Assembly: GCF_900292015.1 (NCBI RefSeq)
Contig: NZ_LR130759.1
Span: forward strand, 3,410,001 to 3,474,000
DNA: 64,000 bases
From: Mycobacterium basiliense
GTDB lineage: Bacteria; Actinomycetota; Actinomycetes; Mycobacteriales; Mycobacteriaceae
Reading direction: 5' to 3'
Of the stretch, positions 38,931 to 48,041 are shown piece after piece. Each line of letters begins with the position of its first letter. Position 1 is the first letter of the stretch. The notes beneath the pieces were generated by a model that was not told the origin of the DNA, searched no databases, and saw nothing but the letters and a program-made list of their open reading frames with translations. The position numbers and the translations under genes are program-made.

Positions 38931-40403
38931 ATGTCCTTTGTGAACGTGGCACCGGAGTTGGTGGCGGCCGCGGCAACCCAGCTGGGAAGCATTGGCTCGG
39001 CGGTCAATACGGCCAACGCGGCAGCGGCGGCATCGACGACGACGGTGTTGCCCGCGGCCGCCGATGAGGTCTCGGCGGCCATCGCCGCAGTGTTCGGCAT
39101 CCACGCTCAGCAGTATCAGAAGCTCAGCACGCAAGCGACGGCGTTTCACGACCAGTTCGTACGAGCGCTGAGCGGAGCCGCCGGCTCGTACGCCAGCGCC
39201 GAGGCCGTCAACTCCTCGCTACAGAGCTGGGGCCAAGACATACTCAACGCGATCAATGCGCCTACCCAAGCGCTGTTAGGGCGCCCGCTGATCGGCAACG
39301 GCGCCGATGCGACGGTAGCGGGACAGAACGGCGGGGATGGCGGAATATTGATCGGCAGCGGCGGTGCCGGTGCTGCCGGTGGCGACGGGCAGGCCGGCGG
39401 TAGCGGCGGCAATGCCGGGCTGATCGGCCATGGCGGGTCGGGAGGGGCCGGCGGTAGCACCAATGCCCTAGGTGGCGTCGGCCCGGCGGGCGCGGGCGGG
39501 GCCGGCGGTCACGGCGGGTGGTGGTACGGCAACGGAGGCGCTGGTGGCATCGGCGGAGACAGCGAAGCCGGCTTCGCCTCCGGCAACGGAGGCGCTGGTG
39601 GTAATGCCGGACTGATCGGCAACGGTGGGGCCGCTGGTAACGGAGGAGGCCGCGTCACCGGCGGCACCGGCGGCTCCGGCGGCAGCGGCGGGGCCGGCGG
39701 TCACGGCGGGTGGTTGTACGGCGACGGTGGAGCCGGCGGCAACGGCGGGACTACCGACAGCGGTCCAAGCGGTGGCGGCAACGGAGGCGCCGGCGGTAAC
39801 GCCGGGCTGATCGGCAACGGGGGCGCCGCCGGCAACGGCGCCGCCAGCAACGGTGGCACCTTGAACGGCGGCGAGGGAGGTGCCGGCGGCCACGGCGGGT
39901 GGTTATGCGGCAACGGCGGGAGCGGGGGCAGCGGTGGCGATAGCGGCCTCGTCAACGTCGGCGACGGCATCCAGGGCGGCAGCGGCGGGGCCGGCGGCAA
40001 CGGCGGATGGTTGTTCGGCGCCGGCGGCAACGGCGGCAACGGCGGCAACGGCGGTACCGGAGAGTTGGGCATACACACCGACGGCGGCACCGGCGGCACC
40101 GGCGGCACCGGTGGCAACGGCGGCACCGGCGGATGGTTGTTCGGCAACGGCGGGTCCGGCGGGTCCGGCGGGACCGGCGGTGCCGGCGGCCCCGGCTTTG
40201 CGGGCAACGCGGACGGCCGCGGCGGGAACGGCGGCAGCGGTGGCGTCGGTGGGGACGCCGAGCTGATCGGCAATGGCGGCGACGGCGGGGCCGGCGGGAG
40301 CGCTGGATCCGGAATTGCCAGTGGCTCAGGTGGTGGCGGCGGAGCCGGTGGGACCCGCGGACTGCTGTACGGCCAACCCGGTACGTCCGGCGCCGACGGC
40401 TGA
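38931..40403 (+). CDS. PE_PGRS family protein
   Basis: 490 residues. GGGGAGG precedes ATG 38931. The PE domain (about 1-95) begins [20 protein letters not shown], and the linker [12 protein letters not shown] leads into about 330 residues of [12 protein letters not shown] repeats, ending [14 protein letters not shown] without a unique C-terminal domain. Repeat modules of about 45-60 residues with [15 protein letters not shown] and [14 protein letters not shown] alternate. Such proteins are surface-exposed and ESX-5 dependent. No PE_PGRS gene sits between Rv2252 and Rv2253 in M. tuberculosis as I recall, so this is a local gain or a loss elsewhere. Confidence 0.95.
   Translation: MSFVNVAPELVAAAATQLGSIGSAVNTANAAAAASTTTVLPAAADEVSAAIAAVFGIHAQQYQKLSTQATAFHDQFVRALSGAAGSYASAEAVNSSLQSWGQDILNAINAPTQALLGRPLIGNGADATVAGQNGGDGGILIGSGGAGAAGGDGQAGGSGGNAGLIGHGGSGGAGGSTNALGGVGPAGAGGAGGHGGWWYGNGGAGGIGGDSEAGFASGNGGAGGNAGLIGNGGAAGNGGGRVTGGTGGSGGSGGAGGHGGWLYGDGGAGGNGGTTDSGPSGGGNGGAGGNAGLIGNGGAAGNGAASNGGTLNGGEGGAGGHGGWLCGNGGSGGSGGDSGLVNVGDGIQGGSGGAGGNGGWLFGAGGNGGNGGNGGTGELGIHTDGGTGGTGGTGGNGGTGGWLFGNGGSGGSGGTGGAGGPGFAGNADGRGGNGGSGGVGGDAELIGNGGDGGAGGSAGSGIASGSGGGGGAGGTRGLLYGQPGTSGADG
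39350..40380 (+). repeat. PGRS GC-rich repeat tract
   Basis: Imperfect direct repeats of the CGGCGGNAA/CGGCGGCAACGG type, coding for Gly-Gly-Ala/Asn, fill most of the PE_PGRS gene. They are interrupted by GLIGNGG modules at roughly 39420, 39610 and 39805. Prone to slippage and recombination. Confidence 0.85.
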
Positions 40404-40611
40404 GGCTAGCGGTCTGTTCTCTGGTTCTGCCACGCCGGGACTCGGATGCGAGATGCAAGCAACGGCAACGGGTTCGGCCAATCCTGGGCCACCGGCGGCA
40501 AAGCTCGGGCAACCGCTCGACCACCGATCCTGTAACGGCCGCTGCACCGACAGCGACATCTTTTCCAAACCCGCTCATTAGGTGAGGGAACCCGCTCATT
40601 CGGGAGGGAAG

Positions 40612-41130
40612 ATGTCAAGAGTTCGCCACACCGGAGTTGTCGCCACGGCGACCGCTTCGCTTTTCGCCTCGCTGTGCGTGGCGCCGGTGGCCTACGCCGG
40701 TGAGGTGGCGGCCTGGAATGGGGATTACATTCTTACGCTTGCCGCCAACGCGAAGACCGGCACCAGCGTCGCCGCCAGCCAACCTGAATTCGCCCACCGG
40801 ACCAGCGTCTCCATCAGCTCGACTTGCTCGGCGGGCGTGTGCGTCGCGACGGTCAACAACCCCCCTCCACCGAAAAATGACTCCATGCCGCGATCGATCG
40901 AGTTCACGTGGAACGGGTCCCAATGGGTACGCGAAATGACCTGGAAATGGGACTGCCTGCTGCCGGATGGCACCATCGAATACGACCCGGCGAAATCTCT
41001 CTCGGTCTACACACCCGGGCAGTACGGAATCCTCACCGGCGTCTTCCACACCGACATCTACAGCGGCACCTGCAAAGGCAATGTCGACATGCCGTTGTCT
41101 GCCAAACCGGTTACGGTCCCGGTTAACTAG
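40612..41130 (+). CDS. Secreted protein of unknown function (Rv2253-like)
   Basis: 172 residues with a classical signal peptide (TASLFASLCVAPVAYA, cleavage before GEVAAWN). The mature part has four cysteines (SSTCSAGVCV; WKWDCLLPDG; YSGTCKGN), probably two disulphides, and Trp-rich strands such as EFTWNGSQWVREMTWKWD. GGGAGGGAAG precedes ATG 40612. It overlaps the convergent DUF3145 gene by four bases. No function is known. Confidence 0.88.
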   Translation: MSRVRHTGVVATATASLFASLCVAPVAYAGEVAAWNGDYILTLAANAKTGTSVAASQPEFAHRTSVSISSTCSAGVCVATVNNPPPPKNDSMPRSIEFTWNGSQWVREMTWKWDCLLPDGTIEYDPAKSLSVYTPGQYGILTGVFHTDIYSGTCKGNVDMPLSAKPVTVPVN

Positions 41131-41639
41131 CCGACGCCGCGGCTGAGCCAGGTCACCTCGCCAGTGTCGCCACCGTTGCGATAGACCTCGAGCGCCTCAT
41201 CCCACGCGGTACCCAGGACCGAATCCAACTCGGCCGCAAGCGTGTCAGCGCCCTGCGCCATCAGCGTCCGCAGCCGCATCTCCCCCACCATCGTGTCGCC
41301 GTTGGCGCTCATCGATCCGCTCCACAATCCGAGCTGCGGGGTATGACAGAACCGCTGCCCGTCGACTCCCGGGCTGGGATCCTCGGTGACCTCGAAACGC
41401 AGCACCGACCACGAGCGCAACGAGTTGGCCAGCCGTCCGCCGGTGCCCACCGGCCCGACCCAGTTGGTGGCCGCGCGCAGCTGCCCGTGCATCGCCGGCT
41501 GCGGCGTCCAGACCAAGTTCGCCTTGGCCTGCAGGGTCGACGACAGCGCCCACTCGACATGCGGGCACACCGCCGCTGGCGAGGCGTGGACGTAGACCAC
41601 ACCGGTCGTCAAGTCGGCGAACTGATTCGACGCACGCAT
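41127..41639 (-). CDS. DUF3145 family protein (Rv2256c-like)
   Basis: 170-residue cytoplasmic actinobacterial protein, beginning MRASNQFADLTTGVVYVHAS and very conserved relative to M. tuberculosis. AAGGAG eight bases before ATG 41639 decides the start. Conserved tryptophans in HVEWALSST, ANLVWTPQ and RSWSVLRFEV. Function unknown. Confidence 0.93.
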   Translation of the reverse strand: MRASNQFADLTTGVVYVHASPAAVCPHVEWALSSTLQAKANLVWTPQPAMHGQLRAATNWVGPVGTGGRLANSLRSWSVLRFEVTEDPSPGVDGQRFCHTPQLGLWSGSMSANGDTMVGEMRLRTLMAQGADTLAAELDSVLGTAWDEALEVYRNGGDTGEVTWLSRGVG

Positions 41640-41790
41640 CTGTTGCTCCTTCGGTTCCACGAGGGACGTCTTCCCCAACGACCTGGTGAACCGATCAGCA
41701 GAATGCCTGCGACGAAACGTCTGTAATTATTGTGTCCTGCGTGTCTATTGTGCCCTGTGGGACCCCTGTTGCGCTAGTGTGCAGTTTACT

Positions 41791-42609
41791 TTAGGTGGAC
41801 TCGGCCAGAACTCGGTCTGACACCGCTGGCCATAGGTCCAATGCCCACTGGCCGAAATCGCGGTCGGTGAGCACCACCAGGGCCAGGTCCGCGTCGGGAT
41901 CTGCCCAGATGAAACCACCCGATTGGCCGAAATGACCGTACGTGTGTCCCGAGTTGCGCGCACCCGTCCAGTGCGGTGCCTTGGCATCCCTGATTTCAAA
42001 ACCCAGCCCCCAGTCGTTCGGTCGCTGCACACCGTATCCGGGCAGCACCCCATCCAGGCCCGGGAATTGCACCGCGGTGGCCTCGGCATGCATTTGGCTC
42101 GAGACCGTCGTCGGGCGCAACAGGTCGGCCGCGAAGAGCGCCAGATCGGCGACCGTCGAGGTGGCGCCGAACCCGGCCGCAGCCGCGCCGCCGTCCAGCC
42201 GGGTGGTGGTCATGCCCAGTGGCTCGAACACCGCCGCCGCCAGATAGCTGCTGAACTCGATCTCCGATTCGCGCTGGACTACCTCGGCCAGCACGGTGAA
42301 GCCGTAGTTCGAATACATCCGGCGAGTCCCGGGCGCGGCCAACGTCTGATCGGAATGCATGGCCAACCCCGACGTGTGTGCCAGCAGGTGGCGGACGGTG
42401 GAGCCGGGCGGACCGGCGTCGGTATCGAGCTCCACGGCGCCTTCCTCGATCGCGATCTGCGCGGCGCGGGCCACGAGGGGTTTGGTTACCGATGCCAGCG
42501 CGAATACCCGCGAAGTGTCACCGTGGGTAGCCAGTACACCGGCGGGTCCGACCACCGCAGCAGCAGCGGCCGACACCGGCCAGTCGTCCAGCAAGTCGAG
42601 AGCGGCCAT
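41791..42609 (-). CDS. Beta-lactamase/serine hydrolase family protein (Rv2257c-like)
   Basis: 272 residues of the class C beta-lactamase/penicillin-binding fold. The nucleophile motif SxxK is ALASVTKPL, the second motif YxN is MYSNYGF, and a third motif region is HTYGHFGQSGG. There is no clear signal peptide, so it may be a cytoplasmic esterase or amidase rather than a drug-inactivating enzyme. It is the same length as its M. tuberculosis counterpart. Confidence 0.9.
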   Translation of the reverse strand: MAALDLLDDWPVSAAAAAVVGPAGVLATHGDTSRVFALASVTKPLVARAAQIAIEEGAVELDTDAGPPGSTVRHLLAHTSGLAMHSDQTLAAPGTRRMYSNYGFTVLAEVVQRESEIEFSSYLAAAVFEPLGMTTTRLDGGAAAAGFGATSTVADLALFAADLLRPTTVSSQMHAEATAVQFPGLDGVLPGYGVQRPNDWGLGFEIRDAKAPHWTGARNSGHTYGHFGQSGGFIWADPDADLALVVLTDRDFGQWALDLWPAVSDRVLAEST

Positions 42610-42718
42610 CGAGCAGGAGCCTAGAGCGTGCCGACGAGCACGGTAACCGCGGATCGGTAAGTGGTGCCGCGTGCCGGTGCTCAGCTGGCGCCGACTCGGC
42701 CATTTCCTCGCGATTGGG

Positions 42719-43789
42719 CTACTTCCTGGCGATGTAGTAGTTGTTCAGCGGGTCCGACTCGATCTCGGCAACCTGCACGTCGTCGAAACCGGCATCGGCG
42801 AGCATCTCGGTCGCCAACTGGCGTCCCCACACCGTCCCGAGTCCCGCGCCGCCCAGCGCCAACGACACCGTCATGCAGTGCATCATCGAGATGGTGTAGA
42901 GGTAGGTGCTCATCGGGATGCCGATGTTGTCTTCGAGCCGACTCGAAGCCTTGATGTCGACCATCAGCAGCACACCACCGGGTCGCAACGCCCGGTAGAT
43001 GTTCTCCAGCACACGCGCGGGCTGCGCCTGGTCGTGAATCGCGTCGAAGGCGGTCACCAGGTCGTAGGCTCCGGTCGTGTCCAACGTAGTCAGATCCTGA
43101 CGCTCGAAGGCCACGTTGGTCAGCCCGAGGCGGGCCGCCTCGCCGGTTGCCGCGGCAACCGCCTCGTCCGAGAAGTCGATGCCGGTAAACCGACTCTCCG
43201 GGAAGGCCTGCGCCATGAGGTTGACTGCATGGCCGCTGCCGCAGCCGAAATCGGCGACATCGAGACCGGAACGCAGGCCCTCGGGCAGCCCGTCCACCAG
43301 CGGTAGGATGACGTCGATCAGCGCGCTGTCGAACACCTCACCGCTAACCTCGGCCATCAGCGTGTGAAAGCGCGGGTATTCGGTGTAGTGCACCCCGCCG
43401 CCCCCGCGAAAGCAGCCGATCACTTTTTGTTCGACCTCGCCGAGCAGCGGCAGGAACTGGGTCACCCGCGCCAGGTTGTTGGGTCCGGCGGCTCGGGTCA
43501 ACGTTGCCGCGCGATGTTCGGGCAGGGCGTAGGTGGTGGCCTCGACGTCGTACTCGATAACCTGGCCAGCCGTCATGCCGCCCAGCCACTCGCGGACATA
43601 GCGCTCGCTGAGACCCGTCGCGTCGGCGATTTGCGCGCTGGTGGATGGCGGCAGCTGAGCCATGGTGTCCAGCAGTCCGGTCTGATGGCCGACGCTGAGC
43701 AGTATGGCCAGGCTGGCGCTGTCGATGGCCGCCACTATCCGGTCGCTGAATTCGTCTGTGGTTTCCGATGTGGTTTCGGTAGCCGCCAT
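42719..43789 (-). CDS. SAM-dependent methyltransferase with N-terminal winged helix (Rv2258c-like)
   Basis: 356 residues. An N-terminal dimerisation/winged-helix part (about 1-110: [20 protein letters not shown]) precedes the Rossmann methyltransferase domain with the SAM motif [19 protein letters not shown] and the acidic [10 protein letters not shown] strand. The C-terminus includes [11 protein letters not shown]. The structure of the M. tuberculosis protein is known, but its substrate is uncertain. It is divergent from mscR, 94 bases away. Confidence 0.92.
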   Translation of the reverse strand: MAATETTSETTDEFSDRIVAAIDSASLAILLSVGHQTGLLDTMAQLPPSTSAQIADATGLSERYVREWLGGMTAGQVIEYDVEATTYALPEHRAATLTRAAGPNNLARVTQFLPLLGEVEQKVIGCFRGGGGVHYTEYPRFHTLMAEVSGEVFDSALIDVILPLVDGLPEGLRSGLDVADFGCGSGHAVNLMAQAFPESRFTGIDFSDEAVAAATGEAARLGLTNVAFERQDLTTLDTTGAYDLVTAFDAIHDQAQPARVLENIYRALRPGGVLLMVDIKASSRLEDNIGIPMSTYLYTISMMHCMTVSLALGGAGLGTVWGRQLATEMLADAGFDDVQVAEIESDPLNNYYIARK

Positions 43790-43883
43790 GATCAGCGACG
43801 CTACACCGACTCGCCTCGATGCCAAGCTAGCTTCCGGCGCCACGGTCACCTCGGCTCGGTGGCGAACAGTTAGGTTGGAGACC

Positions 43884-44969
43884 ATGAGTCAGACAGTGCG
43901 CGGGGTGATCTCACGGAAAAAGGGCGAACCGGTTGAGTTGGTCGACATCGTGGTCCCGGATCCCGGGCCGGGCGAAGCCGTCGTCGACATCACCGCCTGC
44001 GGCGTCTGCCACACCGACCTGACCTACCGAGAAGGCGGCATCAACGACGAATACCCGTTCCTGCTCGGCCACGAGGCCGCGGGGACCGTCGAAGCGGTCG
44101 GACCGGGGGTGACTACCGTCGAACCCGGGGACTTCGTGATCCTCAACTGGCGAGCGGTGTGCGGTCAGTGTCGGGCCTGCAAACGCGGCCGGCCACGATA
44201 TTGCTTCGACACCTTCAACGCCGAACAGAAGATGACGCTGACCGACGGCACCGAACTGACACCGGCGTTGGGCATCGGAGCGTTCGCCGACAAGACGTTG
44301 GTGCATGCCGGTCAATGCACCAAGGTCGATCCCGCGGCCGATCCCGCGGTGGCCGGCTTGCTGGGCTGCGGGGTGATGGCGGGCATTGGTGCGGCCATCA
44401 ACACCGGGGGCGTGACCCGAGACGACACCGTCGCGGTGATCGGCTGTGGCGGCGTGGGCGATGCGGCCATTGCCGGGGCTGCGCTCGTGGGAGCCAAGAA
44501 GATCATCGCGGTCGATACCGACAACACGAAGTTGGAGTGGGCCCGCAAGTTTGGTGCCACCCACACCGTCAACGCCCGCGAATTCGACGTCGTCACGACG
44601 ATCCAGGACCTCACCGGCGGCTTTGGAGTGGACGTGGTGATCGACGCGGTCGGCCGGCCCGAAACCTGGAAGCAGGCGTTCTACGCCCGTGACCTGGCCG
44701 GAACCGTTGTTCTGGTGGGCGTGCCCACGCCCGACATGCGGCTGGAGATGCGGCTGGTGGACTTCTTCTCCCACGGCGGGGCCCTGAAATCGTCCTGGTA
44801 CGGCGATTGCCTACCCGAGCGCGACTTCCCCACGCTAATCGACCTCTACCTGCAGGGCCGGCTTCCGCTGGACAAGTTCGTTTCCGAAAAGATCGGTCTC
44901 GGCAGCATTGAGGAGGCATTCGAGAAGATGCACGCCGGCAAGGTGCTGCGCTCGGTGGTGGTGTTGTAG
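43884..44969 (+). CDS. mscR: S-nitrosomycothiol reductase / mycothiol-dependent formaldehyde dehydrogenase
   Basis: 361-residue zinc alcohol dehydrogenase of class III type that reduces S-nitrosomycothiol and oxidises the formaldehyde-mycothiol adduct. Catalytic zinc ligands are Cys42 (GVCHTD) and His63 (LGHEAAG). The structural zinc loop is C-x2-C-x2-C-x7-C in [15 protein letters not shown], and the NAD fold motif is [14 protein letters not shown]. It protects against nitrosative stress and formaldehyde. It overlaps the next gene by one base. Confidence 0.96.
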   Translation: MSQTVRGVISRKKGEPVELVDIVVPDPGPGEAVVDITACGVCHTDLTYREGGINDEYPFLLGHEAAGTVEAVGPGVTTVEPGDFVILNWRAVCGQCRACKRGRPRYCFDTFNAEQKMTLTDGTELTPALGIGAFADKTLVHAGQCTKVDPAADPAVAGLLGCGVMAGIGAAINTGGVTRDDTVAVIGCGGVGDAAIAGAALVGAKKIIAVDTDNTKLEWARKFGATHTVNAREFDVVTTIQDLTGGFGVDVVIDAVGRPETWKQAFYARDLAGTVVLVGVPTPDMRLEMRLVDFFSHGGALKSSWYGDCLPERDFPTLIDLYLQGRLPLDKFVSEKIGLGSIEEAFEKMHAGKVLRSVVVL

Positions 44970-45592
44970 TGGCTCGCATCGATCGGGTGGTGACTCACGG
45001 AACCTTCGAACTCGACGGCGGCAGCTGGGAAGTCGATAACAACATCTGGCTGGTCGGCGACGACTCCGAGGTGGTGGTCTTCGACGCCGCCCATGAGGCG
45101 GCTCCGATCGTCGAAGCCACCGGTGGACGCAATGTGGTGGCGGTGGTGTGTACTCACGGCCACAACGACCATGTGACGGTGGCTCCCGAGCTCGGCAATG
45201 CGCTTGACGCGCCGGTGCTACTGCACCCAGGCGATGAGGTGCTGTGGCGGATGACCCACCCGGATAAAGACTTTCGCAGAGTTGCCGACGCGGAGACATT
45301 GCGTGTCGCTGGCACCGAGTTGCGTGCGCTGCACACTCCGGGACACTCGCCCGGGTCGGTGTGCTGGTACGCCCCCGAACTCGGCGTGGTGTTCAGCGGC
45401 GACACGCTGTTCTCCGGTGGCCCAGGAGCTACCGGTCGCTCATTCTCCGACTTCCCGACCATCCTGCGGTCGATATCCGAACGGCTCGGCGGATTGCCTG
45501 GCGCCACCGTCGTGCATACCGGCCACGGTGACAGCACCACCGTGGGAGAGGAGATCGTGCACTACGAAGAATGGGTCGCCAGAGGCCACTGA
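44969..45592 (+). CDS. Metallo-beta-lactamase-fold hydrolase partner of MscR (Rv2260-like)
   Basis: 207 residues. The zinc motif HxHxDH is at 63-68 (CTHGHNDHVTV), with further ligands in HTPGHSPGS, FSGDTLF and VHTGHGDST. This is a glyoxalase II-like fold. Its tight coupling to mscR (TAGTG) suggests it hydrolyses the S-formyl-mycothiol product or a related thioester. That role is inferred. Confidence 0.92.
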   Translation: MARIDRVVTHGTFELDGGSWEVDNNIWLVGDDSEVVVFDAAHEAAPIVEATGGRNVVAVVCTHGHNDHVTVAPELGNALDAPVLLHPGDEVLWRMTHPDKDFRRVADAETLRVAGTELRALHTPGHSPGSVCWYAPELGVVFSGDTLFSGGPGATGRSFSDFPTILRSISERLGGLPGATVVHTGHGDSTTVGEEIVHYEEWVARGH

Positions 45593-45615
45593 GCCCTAAC
45601 AGGCCCAACTTTCAC

Positions 45616-45672
45616 CGAGATCGACGTTTCGCAAGTCGCCTCTCGCACTTTTACCGCAAAACGTCGATCTCG
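45616..45672. terminator. Palindrome CGAGATCGACGTTT...AAACGTCGATCTCG between convergent genes
   Basis: Arms 45616-45632 and 45656-45672 pair over 17 bases with one mismatch around a 23-base loop. It is placed between the stops of the MBL gene (+) and the SHOCT gene (-), so it could terminate both. It is a different family from the GCGAGCAGACG element at 32.9 and 33.9 kb. Confidence 0.7.
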
Positions 45673-45687
45673 CGGATCTGAGCAGAT

Positions 45688-46440
45688 CTACCTTCCATCC
45701 AGGATGCGACGCTTTTCGGCCTGGAATTCGTCTTCGGTCAGCGCTCCGGAATCACGCAGTGCCGCCAGGGTTTTGAGCCGCTCGAGCCGGATCCCCTGCT
45801 CGCCTGGTTCGTAGGCGGGTCCGGGCGAATCCCCGGGCCGAACCGATGCGGTCGGCGATTCGGCCAAGTACGGCCTGTTCACCAGCGCGGATGCCGCCGC
45901 ACGCCGGGCGCGGGCCAGCCACATCACCGACAACGCCAAATCGATCAGGCCGACGACAAACATGGCAACAAATATCCAGACCAGCCAACCAGATGAACTT
46001 TGGTGCCCGAAAGCCAGTCGCGGATTGATGTAGCCGCCGACTTGCCCCTCGGTCATGACGTTGTAGGTGGCCTCGACCGGTACGTCGACCACCCATACCC
46101 GCACATGCGCGTCGTTGTTGACCGTCGTTGTGCTGCCGATTCTTTCGGTTACCGTCGGTTGCGGCACACCCTCAGGCGGATTGATCGAGATCCCGAGCGG
46201 GGGCAGCGGCAGCCCGGTGCCACCGTTGCCCCCGATGACCAAGGTGTGCAGGCTCACACTGACCTCACCGGTCGGCAGGTGGACGCTGCCCGAACCGGGG
46301 ATCGGCACCTCGCCGTAGGCGTTGTACTTGTCCAGCACAAATGTGTTAAGCACCAACGTGGTGATGAAGCCGGCGACCGACGCCACCAACATCACGATGG
46401 CGAGCGCCAACGAGGCCTTGGCGACGCCTCGGCTACTCAT
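45688..46440 (-). CDS. Membrane protein with C-terminal SHOCT motif
   Basis: 250 residues. A TM helix near the N-terminus (LALAIVMLVASVAGFITTLV) precedes an extracytoplasmic loop with Gly/Pro-rich LPLPPLGISINPPEGVPQP. A second TM helix (LVWIFVAMFVVGLIDLALSV) follows, then a cytoplasmic tail ending in a SHOCT domain (LKTLAALRDSGALTEDEF). SHOCT segments mediate oligomerisation. ATG 46440 is preferred over TTG 46443. The gene follows the Lnt-like gene, and a 19-bp duplication covers its start. Confidence 0.82.
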   Translation of the reverse strand: MSSRGVAKASLALAIVMLVASVAGFITTLVLNTFVLDKYNAYGEVPIPGSGSVHLPTGEVSVSLHTLVIGGNGGTGLPLPPLGISINPPEGVPQPTVTERIGSTTTVNNDAHVRVWVVDVPVEATYNVMTEGQVGGYINPRLAFGHQSSSGWLVWIFVAMFVVGLIDLALSVMWLARARRAAASALVNRPYLAESPTASVRPGDSPGPAYEPGEQGIRLERLKTLAALRDSGALTEDEFQAEKRRILDGR

Positions 46441-46461
46441 CAACGCCTCGGCTACTCATCA
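46424..46461. repeat. 19-bp tandem duplication at the SHOCT gene start
   Basis: ACGCCTCGGCTACTCATCA occurs at 46424-46442 and again at 46443-46461. On the minus strand each copy carries TTGATGAGTAGCC. The upstream copy overlaps the Lnt-like TGA stop and gives an ATG in another frame that stops after eight codons; the downstream copy gives the in-frame start at 46440. Confidence 0.85.
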
Positions 46462-47970
46462 ACGAAGTGTGTCACGCCTGCGCAGACTGCGGAGGGTGGC
46501 GACACCGAAGAAAACACCCAGCACGGCGAACGTGCTGGCCGGCACCCAGTCCCCCCACCGTCGGTAGGGCGTGGCATCGGATGTCAGCGGAACGCTGATG
46601 ACGGTGACGCCGGTGAACTGCGACGTGCACCACGCCAGCCGGCGGCCCCTGGAATCGAAGGCCGAGCTATCCCCGGACAACCCGGCATGCACCGCTGGGA
46701 GCCCCACTTCGACGGCGCGCACCGCAGGCTGACCGGCCAACTGCGGTTGGGCCCAACTGCCTTGAAATGACGACGTGGAACTCTGATAGACCAGCAGCTG
46801 AGCCCCCAACAACGCTGCACGCCGGGTCAGATCGGAAAACGTCGTCTCGTAGCTGATCAACGGCCCGACATCGATGCCGCCGGCGCGCAGCACCACGGGC
46901 CCGCTCCCACGCCCGCGGTCCTCGGCGGCCGCCTTGCCATAGCGGGTAATGGCACCAAGAAACGGTCTCAGCGGCACGTATTCGCCGAACGGCACCAGCC
47001 GGGTCTTGCGGTAGCTGCCCTGCACCCCGTGGTCATCGACGAGCACCGATGTTTTGTAGATACCCCCGTTGGGTGCGCGCGCGTCGACATTGACCAGTAG
47101 GTCCGCACCGACCCTGCGCGCGAGCTCAGCCAGCCGAGCCACCGCGTCGGGTCGATCGGTGAGCTCGGCCGCGACGCTGCTTTCGCCCCAAACCACCACT
47201 TCTGGCCGAGTGCCCACCAACGTTGCGGTAAGCGCCTCACTAGCCGCCTGACGGGCCGCTGCGTCAGCGATGGGGCCCGTCTGCACCAGCGCCACCCGTA
47301 CTGTCCGACTGGCAGGAGGCGTCCCGCCCGCCACGTACCACACGGGTCCAAAACCCATGCACGCCAACGCACACCCCAGCGCGACGAGGCGTCCCGCTCC
47401 CCGTTGCACGATCGCACTGGCGAGTGCGGTATTGGCTGCGATCACCAAAAAGCTGGTCAGCCACACCCCACCCAAGGACGCCGACGCCAGCGTTGCGGGC
47501 TGATTCCATTGCGACGCGCCCAGCGCCGCCCACGGACCGCCCAACGGCGGCCAAGATCGCACCGCTTCGGCCGCCACCCACGCACTGGGCACCACGATCA
47601 ACGCTACGGCCACGCGTCTTGTGCTGACCGGCGGCGACAGCAGCCGGTGAGTCACCCATCCCCAAGGCAGCCACAACGCGCCGAGCCCGAACGCCATCAG
47701 CGCCAACACCGGACCGATGCTGCTGGCCAGCCAGTACTGGTTGGTCAGCACAAATCCGCCAACACCCAGAAAGGCCCGCACCGCCCCATCCCCCGACGTC
47801 GCCGCGGCGCGCACCACCAGCAGCAGCGGGACCACGGCGAACCACGCCAGCCACCACCACGATGGTGCGGGAAAAGCCAGCGCGGGTAGCGTGCCGAGGG
47901 CCAGCGCCGCCGCCCACCCGAGGGCGCGCCGTCGGCACGCTCCCGAGTCGAGGGCCATGCCGTTCAGCAT
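46459..47970 (-). CDS. Apolipoprotein N-acyltransferase-like protein with Cys-to-Ser active site
   Basis: 503 residues from ATG 47970 (47958 also possible). The N-terminal half has about six TM helices. The C-terminal nitrilase/CN-hydrolase domain has catalytic-type Glu263 (VVWGESS) and Lys322 (YRKTRLVPFGEYVP), but Ser373 (LISYETTF, codon 46852-46854) where Lnt enzymes have Cys (ICYE). This corresponds to Rv2262c/Rv2261c, split in M. tuberculosis as I recall; here it is a single frame. The genuine Lnt of mycobacteria is the Ppm1 partner, so this is probably a pseudoenzyme or has a changed mechanism. Confidence 0.88.
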   Translation of the reverse strand: MLNGMALDSGACRRRALGWAAALALGTLPALAFPAPSWWWLAWFAVVPLLLVVRAAATSGDGAVRAFLGVGGFVLTNQYWLASSIGPVLALMAFGLGALWLPWGWVTHRLLSPPVSTRRVAVALIVVPSAWVAAEAVRSWPPLGGPWAALGASQWNQPATLASASLGGVWLTSFLVIAANTALASAIVQRGAGRLVALGCALACMGFGPVWYVAGGTPPASRTVRVALVQTGPIADAAARQAASEALTATLVGTRPEVVVWGESSVAAELTDRPDAVARLAELARRVGADLLVNVDARAPNGGIYKTSVLVDDHGVQGSYRKTRLVPFGEYVPLRPFLGAITRYGKAAAEDRGRGSGPVVLRAGGIDVGPLISYETTFSDLTRRAALLGAQLLVYQSSTSSFQGSWAQPQLAGQPAVRAVEVGLPAVHAGLSGDSSAFDSRGRRLAWCTSQFTGVTVISVPLTSDATPYRRWGDWVPASTFAVLGVFFGVATLRSLRRRDTLR

Positions 47971-48041
47971 GCCGCTCCGATTCGCGGCCGGCCAGAAAAA
48001 GAGCACACTAGACAGGCGTCACCGGAAAAGGAGTAATGGGC

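Noticed and set aside
39350..40380. CRISPR-like regular repeats
   Set aside because: The repeats are in frame, degenerate GGAGGN codons of a PE_PGRS gene, with no unique spacers of constant length and no cas genes.
41640..41790. Low-GC segment as an RNA gene or strong promoter
   Set aside because: It contains TAATTA-like sequences fitting a promoter of the DUF3145 gene, but no defined -10 spacing or RNA fold could be supported.
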